This document shows, piece after piece, positions 1 to 6,268 of a DNA stretch of 9,141 nucleotides. The first letter of the stretch is position 1. The number at the start of each line of letters is the position of its first letter. Source of the stretch: Bacteroides sp. Its GTDB lineage: Bacteria; Bacteroidota; Bacteroidia; Bacteroidales; Bacteroidaceae. The notes below the pieces were generated by a model, which saw nothing but the letters and a program-made list of their open reading frames with translations, was not told the DNA's origin and made no database searches. A program made the translations under genes and the position numbers. The DNA lies in NCBI GenBank assembly GCA_017556595.1, contig JAFYML010000092.1, positions 1-9,141 of the forward strand. The letters run 5' to 3'.

Positions 1-425
1 ACATAAATAAACTCTTCTCCTTCGTGTGATGAAAGCACAAAGTCGGCATCGTTCATTGCATTGATATTGATAATGAACGGTTCCATGTGGCGGTCGCTCT
101 TAGGACCTGCCAAGGCATGGTATTCCATGTGCTTACGGCTTTGGATGGCATTGTTTGAGAAACTGATGCTGTTGTCAGAGCTACCTGCTTGGCGACAAAC
201 AACCGGACCATTTTCTACTTGGTCATCGAGGAAAGTACCTAAGCGTACGCCTAATACACGTGCTATCTTGATAAGTGGTGCTAATGAAGGTAAATCGATG
301 TTACTTTCTATACGTTCCACTTGTTCAATGGCTAATCCTGAACGCTCGGCCAACTCTTCCATGCTGATGGATTGGCTTTCGCGAAGCGACTTAATCTTTT
401 CTCCTACAATTTTACTTGTATCCAT
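1..425 (-). CDS. XRE-family transcriptional regulator with cupin domain (3' part outside window)
   Basis: The minus strand reads openly from an ATG at 425-423 to the window edge, giving 141 N-terminal residues. Residues about 7-63 form an XRE/Cro-type helix-turn-helix; SMEELAERSG is the first helix and AIEQVERIESN the recognition helix. After a linker, residues from about 100 onward start a cupin beta-barrel, ending at the metal-site-like motif HEGEEF (134-139) where the window stops. Members of this family are soluble one-component regulators in which the cupin senses a small ligand; the ligand here is unknown. The start is supported by the promoter 54 bases upstream and by the HTH beginning at once. 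From memory, such genes often sit next to an AMP-binding acyl-CoA synthetase in Bacteroides, but that neighbour would lie outside the window. Confidence 0.88.
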   Translation of the reverse strand, partial: MDTSKIVGEKIKSLRESQSISMEELAERSGLAIEQVERIESNIDLPSLAPLIKIARVLGVRLGTFLDDQVENGPVVCRQAGSSDNSISFSNNAIQSRKHMEYHALAGPKSDRHMEPFIININAMNDADFVLSSHEGEEFIY

Positions 426-478
426 ACTAATTTATCTATAATAGGTTGTTTTGTTTTCAGTTTGTTACTTATAGGGCG

Positions 479-509
479 CAAAAATAGAACTTTTTTATTT
501 TTTCTGCAA
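479..509 (-). promoter_or_regulatory. Bacteroidetes-type promoter for the XRE-cupin gene
   Basis: On the minus strand a -7 box TATTTTTG (486-479) fits TAnnTTTG exactly. A TTG at 509-507 lies 20 bases upstream, as expected for the -33 element. Transcription would start near 472, leaving an AT-rich leader of about 47 bases without a Shine-Dalgarno sequence. Confidence 0.6.
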
Positions 510-580
510 TCTTTGGTTAAAGAATTGTTATCTGTGGTGTACTTTTAATAGTGATTTTGTAATTTTAAACGCATGAAAAC

Positions 581-612
581 AAAAAAAGGAATCTCGTGCG
601 AGATTCCTTTTT
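581..612 (-). terminator. Intrinsic terminator of rpsO
   Basis: A perfect 14-base inverted repeat: AAAAAGGAATCTCG (583-596), a 2-base centre, then its complement (599-612). The GC-bearing core is 9 bp. On the minus strand the stem is followed by a run of seven T, 24 bases past the rpsO stop. The T-run on the plus side would also let it act in the other direction, but no plus-strand gene leads into it. Confidence 0.9.
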
Positions 613-635
613 CTAATAAGTTTGCCGCAGTAAGA

Positions 636-905
636 TTACTTACGCAAGCCAAGCTTCTTAACAATTGCACGATAGCGTTCAATGTCGCGCTCCTTCAAGT
701 AGTTGAGCAAAGCACGACGCTTACCTACCAACATTGTCAAAGCTCTTTCAGTACTATAATCCTTTCTGTTGAGCTTAAGGTGCTCAGTCAGATGAGCAAT
801 ACGGTATGAAAACAAAGCAATCTGGCTCTCTGCTGAACCAGTATCAGTGTTAGACTTTCCGTAGTTGCCGAAGATTTCTTGCTTTTTAGCAGCGTCTAAA
901 TACAT
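636..905 (-). CDS. rpsO: 30S ribosomal protein S15
   Basis: The product is an 89-residue protein, the same length as E. coli S15. It matches the family end to end: the D-T-G-S-A-E turn followed by Q-I-A-L-F near the N-terminus, H-L-T-E-H-L-K, the basic R-R-A-L-L-N-Y-L-K segment, and the C-terminal K-K-L-G-L-R-K. S15 is a primary binder of 16S rRNA in the central domain of the 30S subunit and contributes to an intersubunit bridge. An in-frame ATG exists 19 codons upstream (962), but starting there adds a non-homologous tail and would place the start upstream of the promoter -7 box; the ATG at 905 gives the family start M-Y-L-D. The gene has its own promoter and terminator, so it is probably monocistronic. 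Confidence 0.98.
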   Translation of the reverse strand: MYLDAAKKQEIFGNYGKSNTDTGSAESQIALFSYRIAHLTEHLKLNRKDYSTERALTMLVGKRRALLNYLKERDIERYRAIVKKLGLRK

Positions 906-949
906 AAATGTTTTAATTAAATTGTTTATAAAAATCCCAATCGGGGCTG

Positions 950-980
950 CAAAGGTAAACATTATCTTTTACTTAGCAAG
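950..980 (-). promoter_or_regulatory. Bacteroidetes-type promoter of rpsO, with short 5' hairpin in the leader
   Basis: The minus-strand -7 box is TACCTTTG (957-950). A CTTG (980-977) lies 19 bases upstream as the -33 element. Transcription would begin near 943-945, giving a leader of about 40 bases. Its first bases include CCC-GATT-GGG (about 944-935), able to form a very short hairpin at the 5' end of the mRNA. S15 autoregulates through its own leader in several bacteria, but this structure is too small to claim that here. Confidence 0.72.
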
Positions 981-1010
981 CATTAACGAGTATTTTTTTA
1001 GAATTTGTTT

Positions 1011-1925
1011 TTAATTTCCTTGCAAATAATACTCTATTTCGCGCACAGTACCATCCTTTACAAGTACTCGTTTGTCGGTATCGAGTAGGTAGAGTGTGGG
1101 CATTGCATTCAAATTGTATAGTTCATGATTAAGTACGGTAAGTGTATAATCGTGTCCGTTTATCCAGTTTTGAGGCAATTTAGATAGGTAGTTGCGCCAA
1201 ATGTCTGCATCACCTTCTGGATAAATAGCTACAATTTGCAAGGTGGCCTGATTTAATATAGGAGATGCTTTCAATTCTTCAATGACTTCACTACAAGTGT
1301 GACAATCGGGATCAAAGAAAAGTAATAAGGTCTTGGGGCTTGATACTTGATGTAATTGTTGAATCTTTCCATCAGGCAATCGATAACTGAAGTTATTGGC
1401 AATGCTTCCCTTTCTGTTCAGTGCAATGAGCTTTAAGTCGCGAGCGGCTTTTATTCGCATTGTTTCATTAATTCCATTTGTTTTGGATAAGAATTTTGCT
1501 GCAGGCTCGTATAACTCTTCGTTGCGAATGGGCGAGTTAGGGTCGGTTGTGTATCTGCGTAATTCTTTATTCAGATACTCTAACATCTTTGGCTCTACCA
1601 TTGCTCTTCTTAGCATGCCTTGTATAGCCGATGAGGCTACCTCTTGGGTAGTTCTGTTTAAGAGATCAACATAATTGGCCATAGCTTGTTCGGTTACTTC
1701 GGGTAAATGGATGTAAGCCGTATCGCTGAAGTCAAATTTGTCCCAGTAGTGTTCGATTACATAATTTAAGCGTTCTTCTACCGATTGTAATATGGGAGGT
1801 ACTTCGGGCAATTCGAATGTTCTTAACTTTTCTAGCTCGTTTAGTGGTTTGTTTTGTACTTGCCCGTTGCTATTGCAAGCCATCAGTACACTTACAAATA
1901 GTAATAATATAATTTTTTGAATCAT
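1011..1925 (-). CDS. DUF5106-type lipoprotein with C-terminal thioredoxin-like domain (CHTC)
   Basis: The product has 304 residues. It begins with a lipoprotein signal peptide: charged MIQK, a hydrophobic stretch, and the lipobox LMAC with the lipidated cysteine at 17. The residues after Cys17 (NSNGQ) are not acidic, so there is no obvious surface-export signal and a periplasm-facing anchor is likelier (inference). Residues about 30-170 are a mostly helical region resembling the DUF5106 domain that precedes thioredoxin folds in Bacteroidetes proteins. From about 176 on there is a thioredoxin-like fold: strand TLLLFFDPDC, the redox motif C208-H-T-C211, and the cis-proline region A-M-P276-T. 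Proteins of this type are thought to act as periplasmic thiol-disulfide oxidoreductases; substrate and direction are unknown. The DUF assignment is from memory. No terminator is visible before the rpsO promoter, so read-through into rpsO is possible. Confidence 0.85.
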   Translation of the reverse strand: MIQKIILLLFVSVLMACNSNGQVQNKPLNELEKLRTFELPEVPPILQSVEERLNYVIEHYWDKFDFSDTAYIHLPEVTEQAMANYVDLLNRTTQEVASSAIQGMLRRAMVEPKMLEYLNKELRRYTTDPNSPIRNEELYEPAAKFLSKTNGINETMRIKAARDLKLIALNRKGSIANNFSYRLPDGKIQQLHQVSSPKTLLLFFDPDCHTCSEVIEELKASPILNQATLQIVAIYPEGDADIWRNYLSKLPQNWINGHDYTLTVLNHELYNLNAMPTLYLLDTDKRVLVKDGTVREIEYYLQGN

Positions 1926-1947
1926 GTTACTTTTATTAATAATAGTG

Positions 1948-1955
1948 CAAAGCTA
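1948..1955 (-). promoter_or_regulatory. Candidate -7 element for the DUF5106 lipoprotein gene
   Basis: TAGCTTTG on the minus strand fits TAnnTTTG and lies 22 bases before the start codon, leaving a leader of about 16 bases. No TTG is found 18-21 bases upstream, so the -33 element is weak or absent and the promoter may need an activator. Confidence 0.45.
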
Positions 1956-2035
1956 TAATATTTTGTAGAAAGTAGCGAATTTGCTGTTTATATTTTGCAA
2001 AGTTTTTGTTCTTTGTAATTTTGTTGTGTTTGCGT

Positions 2036-2111
2036 ATAGGTGGTGAATTATTTGCCGATAGGTGGTAAAATAGTCATATTTTAGGTGTTTTAATCACAAA
2101 AAGTAGGTAAT
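2036..2111 (+). repeat. Array of four phased 9-base direct repeats (putative regulator binding sites)
   Basis: Four copies of a TAGGT-centred 9-mer occur on the plus strand: ATAGGTGGT (2036-2044), ATAGGTGGT (2058-2066), TTAGGTGTT (2081-2089) and GTAGGTAAT (2103-2111). The start-to-start distances are 22, 23 and 22 bases, about two helical turns, so all copies face the same side of the DNA. The first two copies are identical and the last two diverge. The gaps inside each pair are 13 bases, which is the geometry known for LytTR-family regulators (two 9-base direct repeats 12-13 bases apart). The array ends 13 bases before the -33 box of the rightward promoter, a position suited to activation. 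The regulator is not identified; the AraC-type regulator encoded downstream is another candidate. Confidence 0.6.
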
Positions 2112-2124
2112 TTATTCAAATTTA

Positions 2125-2155
2125 TTTGGAGGTATGTAAAATATGCCTATCTTTG
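2125..2155 (+). promoter_or_regulatory. Strong Bacteroidetes-type promoter driving the intergenic RNA
   Basis: TTTG (2125-2128), exactly 19 bases, then TATCTTTG (2148-2155): a full match to the TTTG-N19-TAnnTTTG consensus and the best promoter in the window. Transcription should start near 2160-2162. It lies just downstream of the phased repeat array. Confidence 0.8.
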
Positions 2156-2294
2156 CAGCGAATAACAAAAGTTAATTGTTGAAATTAAGTTGTTGAAGAA
2201 ATGAAGCTCGTCAAGGTGCTTTTGTGATAAAGAGTTGTTGTTATGAAATGTGCGGTTGACGAAAAACATACCATCTAACTAAACCTTACCAACT

Positions 2295-2345
2295 ATGATG
2301 ATGACTCGTTGCGGTGCAACGAATATACAAACAGTTGCGTACTGA
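2295..2345 (+). other. Possible 16-residue leader peptide ORF inside the RNA
   Basis: Three ATG codons in a row open a reading frame MMMTRCGATNIQTVAY that stops with TGA at 2343-2345, 14 bases before the terminator stem. The ORF covers the 7-bp hairpin and both halves of the alternative pairing, as a leader peptide in an attenuator would. It has no Shine-Dalgarno sequence and no run of one regulatory amino acid. Two smaller ORFs precede it: MKLVKVLL (2201-2227) and MKCAVDEKHTI (2243-2278). Chance ORFs of this size are common. Confidence 0.2.
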
Positions 2346-2359
2346 ATGAAATGCAAGTA

Positions 2360-2388
2360 GGGGCTTGGGTATTCCAAGCCCCCTTTTT
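2360..2388 (+). terminator. Intrinsic terminator of the intergenic RNA
   Basis: A perfect 9-bp GC-rich stem, GGGGCTTGG (2360-2368) and CCAAGCCCC (2374-2382), with a 5-base loop GTATT, then C and five T (2384-2388) and ATTTT. It stands 160 bases before the next start codon. A short CAAG at 2354-2357 could pair with CTTG inside the left arm, a weak potential antiterminator. Confidence 0.92.
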
Positions 2389-2511
2389 ATTTTAATCCAT
2401 AAACCTCCTCTTTCCTAAATCTTGCTCTTGCCCTTTTCTGTATAAAACGGGATGAAATGTTATAATTAGTTAAGATTATCAAAGTTTAGCTGATATGTTG
2501 TTCAAAAAGAT

Positions 2512-2519
2512 TACTTTTG
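2512..2519 (+). promoter_or_regulatory. Candidate -7 element for the hybrid regulator gene
   Basis: TACTTTTG fits TAnnTTTG and lies 29 bases before the start codon at 2549, which would give a leader of about 22 bases. There is no TTG at the expected -33 distance. It suggests that the regulator gene can be transcribed independently of the RNA upstream of the terminator, but weakly. Confidence 0.4.
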
Positions 2520-2548
2520 TTTTATTTTTACTATTTAATATATAAGCG

Positions 2549-4381
2549 ATGCATATACATTCTTTTATATATTCATTGGCATTCTTTATGGCAACTCCTC
2601 TCGAATTAGGGAACAGTGATTTGTTGGGGGGCATTGATTCGTGGGTTTGGATGCTATATTTTGTGACGATATTACTCATTTTATTTGCTTTTTATTTCTA
2701 TTCTCATTATCGTGCTCGTAAGTACAAAACTAGTTTGCAGGATAATAAACTAAAAAACGAACAAGAACTTAACGAAACAAAGTTGAAGCATGCTCAATTA
2801 AGGGGCGAATTTCAAGCTGATTTGTTGCAAAGGTTGCGCACACCTATATCCATGCTTATTGCTCCATTGAAAGAGGTTATGTCGATTCCCGATTTATCGG
2901 CACCAGCCAAACTGAAGTTGGAGTTAGCCTATCGTAATGCTCAAATTCTACAAGATTTCTTTATCCGTCTTCAAGAAGCTTACCAGATGGAAGCCAATCA
3001 ACGGTATCAAATAGCTTCTTATACTGCTACACGTATAGCCAATGGTGTAATTCGCTCTTCATACGAATTGCTCAATGCAAGTAATATAGAGTTGCATTAC
3101 GATAAGGATAAGCGAATCACTACAGAAATATGGGTAGATAAACGTCGTATTCATTTTGTGCTGCAAAGCATCTTGTCGAATGTACTTCACATAATGGAGT
3201 ATAATGGTGATATATGGTTCGATATATTCTTGAATTCGAATGCTGAAAAAGAGTATTGTGTATTCAGTATAAAGGGCAAATCGAAAACTGAAAGTGACCA
3301 TGAAGTAACCGATAAAGATTCACTTCGCGAGAATTTCTTAGGATGGGATATCATTCAAGAAATAAACCGCATACATGGTAGTGAAATGAAGATCGAACAA
3401 CTTACACAAGATGAATCTTATATTGAGTTGTGGATTCCTATGGGTAAGGAGCATTGGACTGCTACCGAAAATGTCGATTTTATAAATACGGACGAACTTA
3501 CTGAAGATGAGTTCCTACCTGAACTTTCCGAATCAATGCCAGAAGCTCCTATTGTGGTTGAAACGGCAGAAGTACTTGAAGACCTTGAAACAATTCCTGA
3601 TAGTAAGCTAAAATTGTTGATTATCGAAGACAATACCGATATTCGTTTCTATATGAAGATTATCTTCTCCAACTTATATCAGGTATTCTTGGCCGAGAAT
3701 GGACAAGAGGGTGTTGAAGTTGCTCGTCGCGAATTGCCTAATTTGATTCTTACCGACGTGATGATGCCTGTGATGGATGGTTTTGAATGCTTGCGCGTAT
3801 TGAAGGAAGATTTTCGCACTTGTCACATCCCTGTGATTATCCTTACAGCTCTCACCAGTGATGAAGATATTGTAAAGGGTACCGATTTAGGTGCCGATGA
3901 TTATATCTTAAAGCCATTCAATCCGGAAGTATTGCGTGCTAAGGTAAAACGCTTGATGCGAAGCCGTGTCGAGTTGAAACAAATCTACACCAAGCTTCTT
4001 ACATCGGCTACTCCATCATCTACTCATCAAGATGAGGATGTTGCAGATGCTACAAATACAAAGGTGGAAGATCCATTGATCGAGAAGATTGTAGAGTTAG
4101 TAAAAGCTAATCTTCAAAATCCGGAATTCAATGTGAAAAGTTTGGCCGATATGCTCTTTATGAGCCAACCTACACTCTATCGTAAAGTAAAACAAATAAC
4201 TGGCTTCACGATTATAGAGTTGGTTCGTGGTGTGCGTTTGAAGGAAGCGGCCGAATTGTTGAAGACCAAGCAATATGGCATTCAGGAAGTTTCCGAAATG
4301 GTGGGCTACAACGATGTGCCAACCTTCCGTAAACATTTTGTGTCGTTATATGGCACAACTCCTTCAACGTTTGCTGGTTAA
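2549..4381 (+). CDS. Membrane-anchored hybrid regulator: degenerate histidine-kinase core, receiver, AraC-type HTH
   Basis: The product has 610 residues. A hydrophobic N-terminus (4-17) is followed by a membrane segment (about 32-51), a basic stop (RARKYK) and a charged coiled coil (about 62-90). Residues 85-150 resemble the HisKA dimerisation helix, but the H-box reads LLQRLRTP, with Gln94 where the phosphorylated histidine belongs. The ATPase-like region (about 195-300) keeps the N-box asparagine (Asn211) but lacks a DxGxG box and has only FLGWDIIQEINRIHG for the second glycine box. An acidic linker (about 313-350) leads to an intact receiver (353-470) with Glu360-Asp361, Asp403, Thr433 and Lys455. 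An AraC-type double HTH (about 510-608) ends the protein. The order matches Bacteroides hybrid two-component systems (HTCS), but the usual large periplasmic sensor is absent. It is probably a DNA-binding regulator without its own kinase activity; target and phosphate donor are unknown. Confidence 0.9.
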   Translation: MHIHSFIYSLAFFMATPLELGNSDLLGGIDSWVWMLYFVTILLILFAFYFYSHYRARKYKTSLQDNKLKNEQELNETKLKHAQLRGEFQADLLQRLRTPISMLIAPLKEVMSIPDLSAPAKLKLELAYRNAQILQDFFIRLQEAYQMEANQRYQIASYTATRIANGVIRSSYELLNASNIELHYDKDKRITTEIWVDKRRIHFVLQSILSNVLHIMEYNGDIWFDIFLNSNAEKEYCVFSIKGKSKTESDHEVTDKDSLRENFLGWDIIQEINRIHGSEMKIEQLTQDESYIELWIPMGKEHWTATENVDFINTDELTEDEFLPELSESMPEAPIVVETAEVLEDLETIPDSKLKLLIIEDNTDIRFYMKIIFSNLYQVFLAENGQEGVEVARRELPNLILTDVMMPVMDGFECLRVLKEDFRTCHIPVIILTALTSDEDIVKGTDLGADDYILKPFNPEVLRAKVKRLMRSRVELKQIYTKLLTSATPSSTHQDEDVADATNTKVEDPLIEKIVELVKANLQNPEFNVKSLADMLFMSQPTLYRKVKQITGFTIIELVRGVRLKEAAELLKTKQYGIQEVSEMVGYNDVPTFRKHFVSLYGTTPSTFAG

Positions 4382-4401
4382 GGAATAAATTACTACCTTT
4401 G
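4370..4401 (+). promoter_or_regulatory. typA promoter beginning inside the end of the regulator gene
   Basis: TTTG (4370-4373) lies within the last codons of the preceding gene, whose stop is at 4379-4381. TACCTTTG (4394-4401) follows after 20 bases. Transcription should begin near 4407, giving a leader of about 19 bases. No hairpin separates the two genes, so typA may also receive read-through. Confidence 0.72.
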
Positions 4402-4426
4402 TGCCCCAAAATCAATAGGTACACGT

Positions 4427-6226
4427 ATGCAAGATATTCGAAACATTGCCATTATTGCCCACGTTGACCATGGTAAAACCACATTGGTCGATAAGATGTT
4501 GTTGGCAGGAAACCTTTTCCGTGCCAATCAAAATGCGGGCGAGCTAATGTTGGATAACAACGATTTGGAACGCGAACGTGGTATAACCATTCTTTCCAAG
4601 AACGTTTCCATCAATTACAAAGACACTAAGATAAACATTATTGATACTCCGGGTCACAGCGACTTTGGGGGTGAGGTAGAGCGTGTGTTGAACATGGCCG
4701 ATGGCTGTATTCTCTTGGTCGATGCCTTCGAAGGTCCTATGCCACAAACACGATTCGTGTTGCAAAAGGCTCTTCAGATAGGTCTGAAACCCATTGTTGT
4801 GGTGAACAAGGTGGATAAACCCAATTGCCGTCCTGAGGAAGTTTACGAGATGGTGTTCGACTTGATGTTCTCGCTCGATGCTACAGAAGAACAGTTGGAC
4901 TTTCCCGTTATCTATGGTTCGGCCAAGAACAATTGGATGGGAACCGATTGGCAACAACCTACCGATAGCATCTTGCCTTTGCTCGATTGTATCATAGAAA
5001 ACATTCCTGCACCCGAGAAGTTGGAAGGAACACCACAGATGTTGGTCACTTCGCTCGACTATTCAGCCTATACCGGTCGTATTGCGGTAGGTCGTGTGCA
5101 TCGAGGAACCTTGCGCGAAGGCATGAATATATCCCTTTCTAAACGCGATGGTTCAATTATCAAAACTAAAATCAAAGAACTACATACTTTCGAAGGAATG
5201 GGTCGCCAAAAAGTGGCCGAAGTCTCTTCTGGTGACATTTGTGCCTTGATTGGTATCGAAGGATTCGAGATTGGTGATACTATTTGCGATTTCGAGAATC
5301 CCGAACCATTGCCACCAATTGCGATTGACGAGCCTACCATGAGTATGCTGTTCACCATTAATGATTCACCATTCTTTGGTAAGGAAGGTAAGTTTGTAAC
5401 TTCTCGTCACATTCACGATCGTCTAATGAAAGAGCTCGACAAGAACTTGGCTTTGCGAGTAGTGAAGAGCGAAGAAGATGGAAAATGGGTTGTTTCTGGC
5501 CGTGGTGTGCTCCACTTGTCTGTGCTTATCGAAACTATGCGTCGTGAAGGGTATGAGTTGCAAGTTGGTCAACCACAAGTAATCTATAAAGAGATAGATG
5601 GTGTTCGTTGCGAACCTATTGAAGAATTGACAGTCAATGTACCAGAAGAGTATTCCAGCAAGATTATTGATATGGTTACCCGTCGTAAAGGCGAGATGCA
5701 AAAGATGGAAAGCGCTGGCGATCGCGTGAACTTAGAGTTCAATATGCCATCAAGAGGTATCATTGGTCTTCGTACTAATGTCTTGACTGCTAGTGCCGGT
5801 GAAGCAATCATGGCCCATCGTTTCAAGGAATACCAACCCTATAAGGGTGATATCGAACGTCGCACCAATGGTTCTATGATTGCCATGGAGAGTGGTACAG
5901 CTTTTGCTTATGCCATCGATAAGCTACAAGATCGTGGTAAGTTCTTTATCTTCCCACAAGATGAAGTGTATGCCGGTCAGGTAGTAGGCGAGCACGTACA
6001 CGAAAAAGATTTGGTTATCAACGTTACCAAGTCGAAGAAACTCACCAATATGCGTGCTAGTGGTTCGGACGAAAAAGCCCGATTGATACCACCTATTCAG
6101 TTCTCGCTCGAAGAGGCATTGGAATACATTAAGGTTGATGAATATGTAGAGGTAACGCCCAAGTCCATGCGTATGCGTAAAGTGATACTCGACGAATTGG
6201 AGCGCAAGCGTGCCAATAGAGAATAA
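4427..6226 (+). CDS. typA: Ribosome-associated translational GTPase TypA/BipA
   Basis: The product has 599 residues, close to the roughly 607 of E. coli BipA. The GTPase domain (1 to about 195) shows G1 AHVDHGKT (11-18), G2 with RGIT (51-54), G3 DTPGH (73-77, with the catalytic-type His77), G4 NKVD (127-130) and G5 SAK (165-167). A beta-barrel domain 2 follows (about 200-295), then two EF-G III/V-like domains (about 305-480) and the TypA-specific C-terminal domain, which contains [15 protein letters not shown] and [10 protein letters not shown]. TypA binds the 70S ribosome near the factor site and helps 50S assembly and growth under stress such as cold. Lacking the EF-G domain IV insertion, it is neither EF-G nor LepA. 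The start at 4427 gives the family N-terminus ([12 protein letters not shown]). It has its own promoter and a strong terminator immediately after the stop. Confidence 0.98.
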   Translation: MQDIRNIAIIAHVDHGKTTLVDKMLLAGNLFRANQNAGELMLDNNDLERERGITILSKNVSINYKDTKINIIDTPGHSDFGGEVERVLNMADGCILLVDAFEGPMPQTRFVLQKALQIGLKPIVVVNKVDKPNCRPEEVYEMVFDLMFSLDATEEQLDFPVIYGSAKNNWMGTDWQQPTDSILPLLDCIIENIPAPEKLEGTPQMLVTSLDYSAYTGRIAVGRVHRGTLREGMNISLSKRDGSIIKTKIKELHTFEGMGRQKVAEVSSGDICALIGIEGFEIGDTICDFENPEPLPPIAIDEPTMSMLFTINDSPFFGKEGKFVTSRHIHDRLMKELDKNLALRVVKSEEDGKWVVSGRGVLHLSVLIETMRREGYELQVGQPQVIYKEIDGVRCEPIEELTVNVPEEYSSKIIDMVTRRKGEMQKMESAGDRVNLEFNMPSRGIIGLRTNVLTASAGEAIMAHRFKEYQPYKGDIERRTNGSMIAMESGTAFAYAIDKLQDRGKFFIFPQDEVYAGQVVGEHVHEKDLVINVTKSKKLTNMRASGSDEKARLIPPIQFSLEEALEYIKVDEYVEVTPKSMRMRKVILDELERKRANRE

Positions 6227-6227
6227 T

Positions 6228-6264
6228 AAAAAAGGCTTCGGAAATTCCGAAGCCTTTTCTTTTT
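6228..6264. terminator. Bidirectional terminator shared by typA and the nitroreductase gene
   Basis: GGCTTCGGA (6234-6242) pairs with TCCGAAGCC (6246-6254) around a 3-base loop. An A-run on the left (6228-6233) and a T-rich run on the right (6255-6265) extend the stem and supply a T-tract on either strand. It starts just after the typA stop (6226) and ends about 5 bases before the stop of the convergent minus-strand gene (6269). Confidence 0.92.
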
Positions 6265-6268
6265 TATC

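Larger units (their letters stand above)
2161..2388 (+). ncRNA. Candidate structured small RNA or attenuator-like leader RNA
   Basis: This stretch is bounded by a consensus promoter on the left and an intrinsic terminator on the right, giving a transcript of about 228 bases with no ordinary coding region. Visible pairings are TTAATT/AATTAA near 2172-2188; CGTCAA (2209-2214) with TTGACG (2256-2261), enclosing a small CTTT/AAAG hairpin (2219-2232); a perfect 7-bp hairpin TCGTTGC-GGT-GCAACGA (2306-2322); CAGT/ACTG (2332-2344); and the terminator stem. GCAAC (2316-2320) could alternatively pair with a second GTTGC (2334-2338), so two hairpins compete. A free-standing trans-acting or 6S-like RNA (compare the Rfam Bacteroidales-1 motif) and a leader attenuating the downstream regulator gene are both open. 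I cannot assign it to a family by eye. From 2389 to the next gene there is a pyrimidine-rich stretch (about 2403-2438) and no other structure that I see. Confidence 0.6.

Noticed and set aside
61..441. A 126-codon plus-strand frame opposite the XRE-cupin gene
   Set aside because: It is antisense to a recognisable HTH-cupin frame, has no family resemblance and no promoter of its own.
636..962. A longer rpsO reading frame starting at 962 with a 19-residue N-terminal extension
   Set aside because: The extension has no S15 homology and its start lies upstream of the rpsO -7 box; the ATG at 905 gives the exact family length.
1994..2023. A second possible plus-strand promoter, TTTG (1994-1997), 18 bases, TAATTTTG (2016-2023)
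   Set aside because: The spacing is one base short and the region is so rich in T and TTTG that such matches are expected by chance. It would also place the repeat array inside a transcript, and the promoter at 2125-2155 is clearly better.
2130..2133. A fifth AGGT continuing the phased repeat array
   Set aside because: It is 25 bases from the previous copy, matches only the 4-base core and lies within the promoter spacer; too weak to count as a repeat unit.
2479..2679. A 66-codon minus-strand frame across the start of the hybrid regulator
   Set aside because: It overlaps the regulator's promoter and N-terminal codons in antisense, has low-complexity composition and no recognisable domain.
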